Source of the DNA: Parvibaculum sp040216885
GTDB lineage: Bacteria > Pseudomonadota > Alphaproteobacteria > Parvibaculales > Parvibaculaceae
Assembly: GCA_040216885.1 (NCBI GenBank)
Contig: JAVJOG010000014.1
Coordinates: forward strand, 62,001 to 126,000
Length of the DNA: 64,000 bases
Reading direction: 5' to 3'
Shown: in pieces, positions 53,908 to 61,834 of the stretch
Position numbering within the stretch: position 1 is the stretch's first letter
Layout of the letters: each line of letters opens with the position of its first letter
Program-made: the position numbers and the translations under genes
Notes under the pieces: model-generated
Told to the model about the DNA's origin: nothing
The model's database searches: none
What the model saw: only the letters and a program-made list of their open reading frames with translations

Positions 53908-54993
53908 GTGACGAAACCGCTCACCCTGCTCGGCATCGAGACAAGCTGCGACGAGACGGCTGCCGCCGTCGTGCGCCGCGGCGCAGGCGCGGACGCCCGG
54001 GGCGAAATTCTCTCCAACGTCGTTTTCTCGCAGATCGCCGAACATGCGCCCTTTGGCGGCGTTGTGCCGGAAATCGCCGCCCGCGCCCATGTCGAGCATC
54101 TCGACGGGCTGATCGCCCGGGCGATGGACGAAGCGGGCATCGGCTGGGACGATCTCGACGGTGTGGCGGCAACCGCCGGCCCCGGCCTGATCGGCGGCGT
54201 CATTGTCGGCCTGATGACGGCCAAGGGCCTCGCGGCGGCGCGCGGGCTGCCGCTGCTGGCGGTCAATCATCTCGAAGGCCATGCGCTGACGGCCCGCCTG
54301 ACCGATGGTCTGTCCTTTCCCTATCTCCTTCTGCTGGTGTCGGGCGGTCACAGCCAGCTTCTTGTGGTCGAGGGCGTCGGCCGCTATCGCCGCCTCGGCA
54401 CCACGGTCGACGACGCGGTGGGCGAGGCTTTCGACAAGGTTGCCAAGCTGCTCGGCCTCGGCTTTCCGGGCGGCCCTGCGGTCGAGCGCGCGGCGCGGGA
54501 CGGTGACGCATCCCGCTTCCACCTGCCGCGGCCGATGCTGAACCGGCCGGGTTGCGATCTTTCATTCTCCGGTCTCAAGACCGCCGTCAGGCAGACGGCC
54601 GAAAGCCTCCGACAATTGAACGACAACGACCGTGCCGACATCGCCGCATCCTTTCAGGCCGCCGTCGCCGATGTGCTGGCCGACCGCACCGAGAACGCCA
54701 TGGCGCTGGCGAGCGAAACGATCCCGCCCGGCCACCGCCATCTGGTTGTGGCAGGCGGCGTCGCCGCCAATATGATGCTGCGGGAACGGCTGAAGGTCTC
54801 AGCCCATGCCTGCGGCTACGAAATCGTCGTGCCGCCGCTGAAACTCTGCACCGACAATGGCGCGATGATCGCCTGGGCGGGTGCCGAGCGACTGGCACTC
54901 GGCCTCATCGATCCGATCTCGGCCGGTCCGCGCGCCCGCTGGCCGCTCGATCCGGAAGCGCTGCCGGCGCGCGGCGCCGGCGTGAAAGCCTGA
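53908..54993 (+). CDS. tsaD: tRNA N6-threonylcarbamoyladenosine synthase subunit TsaD
   Basis: The 361-residue ASKHA-fold protein has LLGIETSCDETAAAVV, the metal-binding NHLEGHALTAR and LLLLVSGGHSQLL. LGTTVDDAVGEAFDKVAKLLGL and PPLKLCTDNGAMIAWAG follow. It is the catalytic TsaD subunit that transfers threonylcarbamoyl to A37 of ANN-reading tRNAs. It starts at a GTG (53908), with GGAATG upstream. The tsaD-gpsA pairing is usual, but here three genes intervene. Confidence 0.96.
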   Translation: MTKPLTLLGIETSCDETAAAVVRRGAGADARGEILSNVVFSQIAEHAPFGGVVPEIAARAHVEHLDGLIARAMDEAGIGWDDLDGVAATAGPGLIGGVIVGLMTAKGLAAARGLPLLAVNHLEGHALTARLTDGLSFPYLLLLVSGGHSQLLVVEGVGRYRRLGTTVDDAVGEAFDKVAKLLGLGFPGGPAVERAARDGDASRFHLPRPMLNRPGCDLSFSGLKTAVRQTAESLRQLNDNDRADIAASFQAAVADVLADRTENAMALASETIPPGHRHLVVAGGVAANMMLRERLKVSAHACGYEIVVPPLKLCTDNGAMIAWAGAERLALGLIDPISAGPRARWPLDPEALPARGAGVKA

Positions 54994-55004
54994 AAGGAAT
55001 ACGC

Positions 55005-55904
55005 ATGAGCCTGCAGCTACCGTTGATCGACCTGTTGCTCCGCTGGCAGATCAAGCGCCGCTTTCGCAAGAACCCCGATGTGAACCTGCTGCGCCCGCTG
55101 ATGCTGCAGATGGAGCCGAGAGCATCGAAGCTGCCGGTGGGCATCGCCTGCGAGGCGCTGGATCTCGGCGGCGTTCCGGCTGAAAAACTTTCGGCGCCGG
55201 ATAGCCGCTCCGACGCGGCCTTTCTCTATATCCATGGCGGCGGCTTCGTCGCCGGCTCGCCGCGCACGCATCGCCCGCTCACCTGGCGGCTTGCGAAGGA
55301 TATCGGCGTGCCGGTCTATGCGCTCGACTACCGGCTGGCGCCGGAGCACCACTTTCCGGCCGGGCTCGACGATTGCGTCACCGCCTACCGGGCGCTGCTG
55401 GAACGCGGACTGCCCGCAAAATCCATCATTGCAGGCGGCGATTCGGCCGGCGGAAACCTGACGCTGGCGCTGGCGTTGCGCCTCAAGGCCGAAGGCCTGC
55501 CGATGCCGGCGGCGCTGGTCTGCCTCTCGCCCGCCACCGACATGACCGGCAGCGGCACGTCGATGCAGTCGAACGCCGAGGCCGACGCGATATTCGTGCC
55601 CGAGATCATGGCGAGCCTGATGCCGGCCTATTGCCCCGGCGCCGACGCGAAAAACCCTTATCTCTCGCCACTGTTCGGCGACCTGTCCGGTTTTCCGCCG
55701 GCGCTCTTTCAGGTCGGTGACCGCGAGATACTGAGAGACGACGCGGTCCGCATCGCCGCCGCGATGAAAGCCGCCGGCGCCGAGGCGACGCTCGAGGTCT
55801 GGCCGAAGGTCTGGCATGTCTGGCAGCTCAATGCCGACATGTTGCCCGAGGGCCGCGAGGCGATCGCCCACATCGTGCGCTTCGCGCGCCAGCATCTCGC
55901 CTGA
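55005..55904 (+). CDS. Alpha/beta hydrolase, HSL family
   Basis: The 299-residue enzyme has HGGGFVAGS (oxyanion hole) and the nucleophile elbow GGDSAGGNL (Ser). The Asp-containing LFQVGDREILRDD and the catalytic His in WPKVWHVWQ also fit hormone-sensitive-lipase-type esterases. Its ATG lies 11 bp after tsaD with AAAGGA upstream, so it is probably co-transcribed. It is an insertion into the tsaD-gpsA block. Confidence 0.91.
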   Translation: MSLQLPLIDLLLRWQIKRRFRKNPDVNLLRPLMLQMEPRASKLPVGIACEALDLGGVPAEKLSAPDSRSDAAFLYIHGGGFVAGSPRTHRPLTWRLAKDIGVPVYALDYRLAPEHHFPAGLDDCVTAYRALLERGLPAKSIIAGGDSAGGNLTLALALRLKAEGLPMPAALVCLSPATDMTGSGTSMQSNAEADAIFVPEIMASLMPAYCPGADAKNPYLSPLFGDLSGFPPALFQVGDREILRDDAVRIAAAMKAAGAEATLEVWPKVWHVWQLNADMLPEGREAIAHIVRFARQHLA

Positions 55905-55926
55905 CGAAAATATATCGGCTGACAAA

Positions 55927-55983
55927 AAAGAACCCCGCCGCGGGGGAGGCGGCGGGGTCAAGAGACCCTTGGGGGCAAGGGTC
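55927..55983 (-). terminator. Terminator and hairpin after the micro-membrane-protein genes
   Basis: On the minus strand GACCCTTG/CAAGGGTC (55964-55983) is followed by CCCCGCCGC/GCGGCGGGG (55933-55957) and then TTCTTTTTTG. The second hairpin with its T-run is a clear terminator for the two small minus-strand genes; it may also end the plus-strand hydrolase transcript. Confidence 0.8.
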
Positions 55984-56035
55984 CTGGGATCGCCGGGCTC
56001 CCTGAGGGGGAGGGGGAGGAACCCGGACGGGGAAA

Positions 56036-56161
56036 TCAGACGATGGTGGCGACGCCCGAGGTCTGCACGATCAGCGCGAACGTGTAGACCACAAACAGCG
56101 CGGCGATGGCTTTGGCGGCGACGCGCTCCACGAGGGGGAAGAATTTCTGGTTCTGCGTCAT
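56036..56161 (-). CDS. 41-residue single-span membrane protein
   Basis: Translated from the ATG at 56161: charged N-terminus MTQNQKFFPLVERVAAK, then a helix AIAALFVVYTFALIVQT and a short GVATIV tail. Predicted topology is N-in. It is not recognised. It lies 61 bp downstream of another small membrane gene on the same strand, and a terminator follows. Confidence 0.6.
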   Translation of the reverse strand: MTQNQKFFPLVERVAAKAIAALFVVYTFALIVQTSGVATIV

Positions 56162-56222
56162 GGCGATGGTCTTTCGATGGCTGGCGGCCAATGCCGCCCG
56201 TGATAGGGGATACCGTTCCCGC

Positions 56223-56327
56223 TCAGGCCGCGTACTGGGAGGCGATCTGAGCCAGGAAGACGAACGAGTAACCGCCGACAGCGAGGGTGATGACGCGGTT
56301 GGTCAGCTTGCTGGAAATGTTGGTCAT
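56223..56327 (-). CDS. 34-residue single-span membrane protein
   Basis: From the ATG at 56327: MTNISSKLTNR then a helix VITLAVGGYSFVFLAQIAS and a QYAA tail. An AGGAGC site 8-9 nt upstream supports translation. It heads a two-gene unit with the 41-residue protein. Not recognised; both sequences are unlike known light-harvesting or oxidase subunits that I can recall with confidence. Confidence 0.65.
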   Translation of the reverse strand: MTNISSKLTNRVITLAVGGYSFVFLAQIASQYAA

Positions 56328-56590
56328 GGCTCTTGCTCCTGTGTTCCTTGCCGGCGGGTCGGGTTCGGTGTCCCGCTGACAGAGGGGAGATAGGAGCCCT
56401 CTTTCGAAAAACAATGAACAAAACAAAAAATATTCAATCGTCAGAATTTATGTTGCTGCAGCGCAACACATAACACTGGCTCAGCGTGTGTTTTATTAAT
56501 GAATTCAGCGCTCTAGATGGCATGGCCGCGCGGGACACGGGTCGATGCAGCGCAATAAAACTATGATGTTGGGAGAGAGATTGGAGCGGT
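56328..56590. promoter_or_regulatory. AT-rich promoter/operator region of the micro-membrane-protein unit
   Basis: This 263-bp region is AT-rich for the window. It holds the near-palindrome TTATGTTGC (56448) / GCAACACATAA (56463) and a copy of TTCAATCGT (56433) that also occurs next to the tetR start. Such a site could bind the adjacent TetR protein. Confidence 0.45.
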
Positions 56591-57217
56591 TCAAGCTTCC
56601 GCGAGATGCTTCAGCGGGTCGCAACAAGCGGCCCCCGCTTTCAACCCCGCGACGACGATCTGGTAGACGCCTTCGAGTTCCCGTTCGAGTTTTTCGAGCG
56701 GCAGGCGCGTGAAAAGCTGCGGGTAGCTGAACTTCAGGGTGGCGGCCTGGATCATCTCGGCGGCGAATTCCGGGTCGGGAACGCTGAACTCGCCGGACGC
56801 GTTGCCGAGCTCGATGATCCGTGCAAGGACTTCGCGTTCCCGTTTCAGTCCTTCATTGTGGAACTCCGGACGCTCGGCGGTGACGATCTGCGCCATCTCG
56901 ACAATCTTCCGGTCCTCTTCGAGCTTGTGGAAAGTCTCGCGCAGATCCATGAAGAGGAAATCGTGGAGGCGCTCGGCGGCGCTGCGGCCGGGCATGGTCA
57001 GAATGCGCGCCAGATCGTCGGCGGTCTGCATCGACGCCTCGCGGCAGATCGCTTCGGCGATGTCGAGCTTGCCCGGAAAGTAGCGATAGAGATTGCCCGG
57101 CGACATTTCGCAATCGGCGGCCAGTTCGGCCATCGTCGTTTTGGTATAGCCGTAATGCGTGAAGCGCCGCTTGGCGGCCTGGATAATTTTTTCGTGCGTG
57201 GCGTCGTGAGCGGTCAT
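56591..57217 (-). CDS. TetR family transcriptional regulator
   Basis: The 208-residue regulator has a TetR N-terminal HTH: EKIIQAAKRRFTHYGYTKTTMAELAADCEMSPGNLYRYFPGKLDIAEAI. The C-terminal ligand domain ends in CCDPLKHLAEA. The ATG at 57217 is the domain start. It is divergent from gpsA and upstream of the small membrane genes, which are likely targets. Its own upstream region has AACGA/TCGTT inverted arms at about 57253-57271, a possible operator. Confidence 0.92.
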   Translation of the reverse strand: MTAHDATHEKIIQAAKRRFTHYGYTKTTMAELAADCEMSPGNLYRYFPGKLDIAEAICREASMQTADDLARILTMPGRSAAERLHDFLFMDLRETFHKLEEDRKIVEMAQIVTAERPEFHNEGLKREREVLARIIELGNASGEFSVPDPEFAAEMIQAATLKFSYPQLFTRLPLEKLERELEGVYQIVVAGLKAGAACCDPLKHLAEA

Positions 57218-57252
57218 ACAAATGATTGTAATGCGATCGAGTAAATAATCAA

Positions 57253-57271
57253 CGAACCGTTCAATCGTTAG
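57253..57271. promoter_or_regulatory. Candidate TetR operator (AACGA...TCGTT)
   Basis: The sequence AACGAACCGTTCAATCGTT has 5-bp inverted arms and contains TTCAATCGT, also found at 56433. It lies between the divergent tetR and gpsA starts. This is a weak assignment based on position and shared sequence. Confidence 0.3.
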
Positions 57272-57301
57272 CGCCTGCAACAAAACGCAGGACGGAGAGC
57301 C

Positions 57302-58318
57302 TTGTTGGCCGAAAATATTTCCAGACAGATCGGGAACATCGGTGTCGTCGGCGCGGGCGCATGGGGAACGGCGCTGGCGCAGGTGGCGGCGAAGGCCGGA
57401 CGGCGGGTGACGCTATGGGCGCGCGAGCCGGAAGTGGCCGAAGGGATAAACGCGCGCCACGAGAACGCGACGTTCCTCCCCGGCATCGCGCTCGACCCGG
57501 ATATCCGCGCGACGGCGGCGCTTGCCGACATGGCCGCGGCCGACGCGCTGCTGATGGTGACGCCGGCCCAGCATATGCGCCGTGTGCTGAGCGAACTTGG
57601 CCCGGCGCTCGCCGCCGGGACGCCGGTCGTGCTCTGCGCCAAGGGCATCGAACAGGAAAGCGGCAAGCTGCTGACCGAAGTGCTGGCCGAGGCCGCGCCA
57701 CATGCGACACCGGCGGTTCTTTCGGGTCCGAGCTTCGCGGCCGAAGTCGCGCGCGGACTACCGACCGCGGTGACGCTCGCCTGCACCGACGAGGGAACGG
57801 CCGAGGCGCTCGCCCATGCGATCGGCCTGCCGACCTTCCGTCCTTATTATTCCGCCGACCTGATCGGCGCCGAAATCGGCGGCGCCGTCAAAAACGTTCT
57901 GGCGATTGCCTGCGGCATCGTCGAGGGCAAGCAATTCGGCGACAGTGCGCGCGCCGCGCTGACGACGCGCGGTTTTGCGGAGCTGACGCGGCTCGGCCTT
58001 GCGATGGGCGCGCATGTCGAAACGCTGATGGGATTGTCGGGCCTCGGCGATCTGATCCTGACCTGCAATTCGCCGAAGTCGCGCAACATGTCGCTCGGAA
58101 TGGCGCTGGGTGAGGGAAAGTCGCTGGCCGACATCATGGGATCGCGCAATTCGGTCAGCGAAGGCGTCCATTCGGCAACCGCTGTTGTCGCGCTGGCGAA
58201 GAAGCACAATGTCGAAATGCCGATCGCCGACGCGGTGACGGCCATCGTCACCGGCAGGGCGAGCGTCGACGAAGCGATTGCGGCGCTGCTTGCGCGACCG
58301 GTCGGCCGCGAAGCCTGA
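57302..58318 (+). CDS. gpsA: Glycerol-3-phosphate dehydrogenase (NAD(P)+)
   Basis: The 338-residue enzyme has the NAD-binding GVVGAGAWGTALAQVAA, catalytic Lys in EIGGAVKNVLAIACG, and the GLSGLGDLILTC and NSVSEGVHSA motifs of GpsA. It makes glycerol-3-phosphate for phospholipids. It starts at a TTG (57302, or 57305) after GGAGAG. YciI follows 32 bp later. Confidence 0.95.
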   Translation: MLAENISRQIGNIGVVGAGAWGTALAQVAAKAGRRVTLWAREPEVAEGINARHENATFLPGIALDPDIRATAALADMAAADALLMVTPAQHMRRVLSELGPALAAGTPVVLCAKGIEQESGKLLTEVLAEAAPHATPAVLSGPSFAAEVARGLPTAVTLACTDEGTAEALAHAIGLPTFRPYYSADLIGAEIGGAVKNVLAIACGIVEGKQFGDSARAALTTRGFAELTRLGLAMGAHVETLMGLSGLGDLILTCNSPKSRNMSLGMALGEGKSLADIMGSRNSVSEGVHSATAVVALAKKHNVEMPIADAVTAIVTGRASVDEAIAALLARPVGREA

Positions 58319-58350
58319 GATTTTCTGGAAATGGAAACGGAACAACGCCC

Positions 58351-58635
58351 ATGCTTTTCTGCCTGATCTGCACCGACAAGCCGAACGCACTCGAGCTTCG
58401 CCTCGCCAATCGCGAGGCGCATCTGAAATACTGGGGCGAGGCGGGTTGCGTCAAAATCGGCGGGCCCTTCACCAATGACGACGCCAGCGTGATGAACGGT
58501 TCGATGCTGGTGATCGACGTCGCCGATCGCGCGGCAGCGGAAAAACTTGTCGAGAACGATCCCTACAACAAGGCCGGTCTCTTCGCGAAAACGGAAGTGC
58601 GCGCGTGGAAATGGCTGCTCGGCCCCAAGGAGTGA
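58351..58635 (+). CDS. YciI family protein
   Basis: The 94-residue ferredoxin-like protein has MLFCLICTDKPNALELRLANREAHLKYWGEAG and the conserved VENDPYNKAGLF segment of YciI/PF03795. Function is unknown, possibly a small hydrolase-like fold. The stop overlaps the EVE-domain gene start (TGATG). Confidence 0.92.
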   Translation: MLFCLICTDKPNALELRLANREAHLKYWGEAGCVKIGGPFTNDDASVMNGSMLVIDVADRAAAEKLVENDPYNKAGLFAKTEVRAWKWLLGPKE

Positions 58636-59066
58636 TGGCGATGGCCTACTGGCTTTTCAAATCCGAGCGCGAGACCTGGTCCTGGGACGAGCAGAAGAAG
58701 AAGGGCGCCAAGGGCGAGCCCTGGACCGGCGTGCGCAACTATCAGGCCAACAACAACATGAAGGCGATGAAAAAGGGCGACCTCGGCTTCTTCTATCATT
58801 CAGGCGATGAGCGCAGCATTGTCGGCGTCGTGCGCGTCATCGGCGAACATCGCCCCGACCCGACCGACGAGAAAGGCAAGTTCGGACTTGTCGACATCGA
58901 AGCGGTTTGCGACATGCCGAACGCGGTGACGCTGTCCGACGTCAAGGCCGAACCGGCGCTTGCCGAAATGGTGCTGGTGAAAAACTCGCGCCTCTCGGTG
59001 CAGCCGGTAACGGCGGCGGAATGGAAATCCATTTGCAAGATGGGCGGATTGAAGAAGACGCCGTGA
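58635..59066 (+). CDS. EVE domain protein
   Basis: The 143-residue protein opens MAMAYWLFKSERETWSWDEQ and has GVRNYQANNNMKAMKKGDLGFFYHSGDER. It ends VKNSRLSVQPVTAAEWKSICKMGG, the EVE (PUA-like) fold that reads modified bases. Co-translation with YciI is expected. Family members often pair with DNA/RNA modification or YTH-like functions. Confidence 0.93.
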   Translation: MAMAYWLFKSERETWSWDEQKKKGAKGEPWTGVRNYQANNNMKAMKKGDLGFFYHSGDERSIVGVVRVIGEHRPDPTDEKGKFGLVDIEAVCDMPNAVTLSDVKAEPALAEMVLVKNSRLSVQPVTAAEWKSICKMGGLKKTP

Positions 59067-59405
59067 GACGATCCCTGTACGGATGAAAGACGGCGGAAAG
59101 GGACAGTGCCACTGCCCCGAATCGGGGATAAGTGGGGCGACTGTCATCGAACTGTCAAAAAACTGTCACAAATGGAATTTGAGCGATTTTCGGTGGCGAA
59201 ATGAGAGACCGCCAGAGAGACGAAATCGTCTCTCATTTCGTCGCGCCGCCGCAACGCAGCATCGCCTTGTCCCCGATGCGGGGATAAGTAACGCGCCTTA
59301 TCCCCGCTGTGACGGAAATACACCAGCGCAGCGCTGCGCTGTGGAGTTTGAGAGACAGCGAGGATAAGCAGTCGGCACAGAGAATTCGGGGAACGGAGAA
59401 GGGCG
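59067..59405. other. Palindrome-rich intergenic region
   Basis: The 339-bp region lies before the MazG-like gene. It holds three Pho-like 7-mers (59141-59169) and CGGGGATAAG-type motifs at about 59123, 59278 and 59360. It also has a perfect 13-bp inverted repeat CGAAATGAGAGAC (59197-59209) / GTCTCTCATTTCG (59228-59240) and GAGAGACGA/TCGTCTCTC (59215-59234). GCGGGGATAAG (59278) pairs with CTTATCCCCGC (59297), and an 18-bp palindrome lies at 59324-59341. No gene is seen. It may encode a structured RNA or protein-binding array. Confidence 0.55.
59141..59169 (+). promoter_or_regulatory. PhoB-box-like triple direct repeat
   Basis: CTGTCAT, CTGTCAA and CTGTCAC begin at 59141, 59152 and 59163, 11 bp apart with spacers CGAA and AAAA. 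The 29-mer is identical to that at 6711-6739 except at its first base. It is oriented toward the MazG-like gene 237 bp away. Confidence 0.5.
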
Positions 59406-59711
59406 ATGACAAAGGGAAGCGAGACGCAGGCGACGATCGCGCGCTGGGGCGAGGAGACCTTCGGGCCCGTCGCGCATCCGGCCGCGCTGGCAAGACGCGC
59501 GCGGCTCGAACTCGACGAGCTGATCGAGGCGCTGGAGCGCGGCGACGCGGGCGAAGCCGCGCGCGAGGCCGCCGATGTGCTGATCCTGCTCAACCGCCTC
59601 GGTGCGACGCTCGGCTTCGATCTTGCGGACGCGGTCGACGCCAAAATGAAAGCCAACCGCGCGCGGAAATGGGTCTCGGCCGGCGACGGCACGGGGCGGC
59701 ATAGCGATTAG
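59406..59711 (+). CDS. MazG-like nucleotide pyrophosphohydrolase domain protein
   Basis: The 101-residue helical protein has ELDELIEALERGDAGEAAREAADVLILL, giving the E-x-x-E...E-x-x-D metal site of MazG/DUF550 all-alpha NTP pyrophosphohydrolases. It likely degrades unwanted (d)NTPs. The ATG follows GGAGAAGGGCG. No clear partner is nearby. Confidence 0.85.
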   Translation: MTKGSETQATIARWGEETFGPVAHPAALARRARLELDELIEALERGDAGEAAREAADVLILLNRLGATLGFDLADAVDAKMKANRARKWVSAGDGTGRHSD

Positions 59712-59805
59712 AGCCTTCTCCTGCAGACACGGCCCCGGTTTCTCGAACCGAAATTCATCGCGCCCGGGCACTCATGAAATCCCAGGTCGCAACCGGACCG
59801 GCTGC

Positions 59806-60390
59806 CTATTTCTTCGCTTTCCACGCCGCGACGCGCGCCTGCACGTCTGCAATTTCCGGGGAATTCAAAAGGGACTCCGCAAAGTCTCTGTCTTCTGCAA
59901 ATTCAGCGCGTTCGGACGCAGCCAAACTCAACCAGAAGTAAGCCTCGCCATCGCTCTGAGCAACGCCTCGTCCTTCGGCATACACCAAGCCGAGAATGAA
60001 TTGTGCGTCGGCATCACCCTGATCGGCGGCGAGACGAAAATAGCGCGCAGCCTCGTCATCGCTCTGAGTAACACCTCTTCCTTCCGCATACATCCGGCCG
60101 ACGGCGAATTGGCCCCCCGCATCCCCTTGATCGGCGGCGAGACGAAAATAGCGGACAGCCTCGCCATAGTTCTGAGCAACGCCGTCTCCGTCGTAGTACA
60201 TCATGCCGAGATTGTTCTGGGCCGCCGCATCTCCCCGATCGGCGGCGAGACGAAGCTCTTCCAGTTCCGCGGGGTCGGCCGGCGGGGCGGCCGTTTCCGC
60301 AAGCGCGGGCGCGACACCGATTGCGGCCACGCCAAGCCCTGCGACCCCGGCAAGGCAGGAAATCAAAACCAGGACTCTTTTGCTCAGCAT
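59806..60390 (-). CDS. Sel1-repeat exported protein
   Basis: The 194-residue protein has a signal peptide (about residues 3-32) and three Sel1/TPR-like repeats of 36 residues: ALGMMYYDGDGVAQ-type (NNLGMMYYDGDGVAQNYGEA), AVGRMYAEGRGVTQ and ILGLVYAEGRGVAQ. A short C-terminal helix follows. Such repeats mediate protein contacts in the periplasm. The ATG at 60390 follows GGGGG. It is monocistronic. Confidence 0.87.
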   Translation of the reverse strand: MLSKRVLVLISCLAGVAGLGVAAIGVAPALAETAAPPADPAELEELRLAADRGDAAAQNNLGMMYYDGDGVAQNYGEAVRYFRLAADQGDAGGQFAVGRMYAEGRGVTQSDDEAARYFRLAADQGDADAQFILGLVYAEGRGVAQSDGEAYFWLSLAASERAEFAEDRDFAESLLNSPEIADVQARVAAWKAKK

Positions 60391-60629
60391 CGAGATACCC
60401 CCTTTTTGACCGACGATCGCCTGTCCGCGTCGATCCTGACACATCTCCGACACACTGGACCTGCCCCCATCGCGACAGCGATTTCGCCTTCCACCACGGC
60501 TCCAACCCGTCAAAGCGGAATTCACCGTGTTCGAACAAATCTATCATGCAATCGTAAGCGGCAGCCGGTCTTCGTCGAACAGATATCCATCAAGCCGCGC
60601 GAAGACGTCCGCTTTCTGTCGGCTCAAAA
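60391..60629. other. Upstream region of the Sel1 gene
   Basis: This 239-bp stretch between the Sel1 gene and the small basic ORF holds the Sel1 promoter. No gene or clear repeat is visible. Confidence 0.4.
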
Positions 60630-60764
60630 CTACTTCGCGAGACGCCGGTAGAGTTCGGCGTTGCGCCGGAGGCTGTCGCGGAAATGCGCCATGACGCGCT
60701 TGCGCATCGGGCGTTGGCGCCGGAAACCGAACATCGTCCTTATACGACTGAAGAAGCTTCGCAT
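60630..60764 (-). CDS. Small basic protein (44 residues)
   Basis: The ATG at 60764 opens MRSFFSRIRTMFGFRRQRPMRKRVMAHFRDSLRRNAELYRRLAK, 44 residues with about 14 Arg/Lys. An in-frame stop immediately upstream fixes the start and AAGG lies 8 nt before it. Coding is plausible but unproven; it is not recognised. It could bind nucleic acid or a membrane. Confidence 0.4.
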   Translation of the reverse strand: MRSFFSRIRTMFGFRRQRPMRKRVMAHFRDSLRRNAELYRRLAK

Positions 60765-60837
60765 GGCCTATGCCTTCGATGCCGGGTTTCGCGATAGGCC
60801 TCTAAATACTATCGGAATTTGCGGGACCATGCCCTCC

Positions 60838-61584
60838 TCACGCCGCCTCGAATTTCCGGAAATCCTCGATCAGGCCGGTGGCCGACAGCGCAAGGAGCTT
60901 TTCGCCGTCTTCAGGGTTCGCAAGCGAGGGGTCGGAGCCGATGCGCCCGTCCGGGAAGGCGGCGCGGTAGCTTTCGGCGTCGGTATAGCGGCCCCAGGGC
61001 GCGACCTTCGGGTTCATCTCGGCCTGCTTGATCGCTTGCGGATAGACGAATTGCGTCACCGCGACTTCCGACGGCGTCGCATGGGCGCCATGCGACGAGC
61101 CGTAGCGCTGCTTGCAGAAATCGGTGACGGGTTTGAAATCCCACCAGTTGGCGCGCTTGCATTTGACCGGACCGCGATTGGAGGCGTCCGCGCTCAGCGA
61201 CCGGTCGGCATAGATTTCGGCAAAAGCCGCCTCGATGGTCGCGACATTGCCGCCATGCCCGTTGAAAAAGTAAATGCGCTCGAAGCCGTGGCGGGCGAGC
61301 GACGACACCCAGTCATGGATGGCGGCGATCATGGTGGAGGGCCTGAGCGTCATCGACCCCGGAAAGCCGAGGTGATGCTGCGCGATGCCGACATTGAAGG
61401 TCGGGCCGACGAGAAAGCCGGCTTGCGCGCCCGCGCGATGCGCGATCGCTTCCGGACAGATCGCGTCGGTGCCGATCAGCCCGTTCGGCCCGTGCTGCTC
61501 GGTCGAGCCGATGGGGATGACGATCCCTTTCGACTTTGCAAGATAGGCCTCGATCTCGGGCCAGCTTGAGAGATGCAACAGCAT
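60838..61584 (-). CDS. Creatininase family amidohydrolase
   Basis: The 248-residue protein has IPIGSTEQHGPNGLIGTDAICPEAIAHRAG, then the metal-binding H in HHLGFPGS and FFNGHGGNVATIEAAF. SSHGAHATPSEVAVTQ follows, all creatininase/MftE-like hallmarks. It is a metal-dependent cyclic amide hydrolase of unknown substrate. The ATG at 61584 is the domain start; a long upstream frame overlaps repeat DNA. Confidence 0.9.
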   Translation of the reverse strand: MLLHLSSWPEIEAYLAKSKGIVIPIGSTEQHGPNGLIGTDAICPEAIAHRAGAQAGFLVGPTFNVGIAQHHLGFPGSMTLRPSTMIAAIHDWVSSLARHGFERIYFFNGHGGNVATIEAAFAEIYADRSLSADASNRGPVKCKRANWWDFKPVTDFCKQRYGSSHGAHATPSEVAVTQFVYPQAIKQAEMNPKVAPWGRYTDAESYRAAFPDGRIGSDPSLANPEDGEKLLALSATGLIEDFRKFEAA

Positions 61585-61652
61585 GGGGGGAGCATAGAGG
61601 AGGCGGGCGAGAATGTGGAATCGGGGGGTCCGAGGCCCCGACAAACCCACAG

Positions 61653-61737
61653 GTGTCGCCCCGGCGAAAGCCGGGGTCCATCTGACTCCCCGCTTGCTAC
61701 CGCTGCCCATGGATTCCGGCTTTCGCCGGAATGACAC
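61653..61737. repeat. Inverted pair of GTGTCNNNCCGGCGAAAGCC repeats
   Basis: GTGTCGCCCCGGCGAAAGCCGGGGTCCA and its inverted partner ending GGAATGACAC form a pair at 61653-61680 and 61710-61737. Both arms contain a hairpin; one has CCCCGGC/GCCGGGG, the other TTCCGGC/GCCGGAA, so the stem change is compensated. Confidence 0.75.
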
Positions 61738-61834
61738 TTTCTATTTTGGCAATGACGTCTGCGAAATGAGCGGCTTCCGCGAGCACCACGCCTTCTGCAG
61801 CATCGCGGCAAATGAAAATGCGAGGGAGCGGCCC

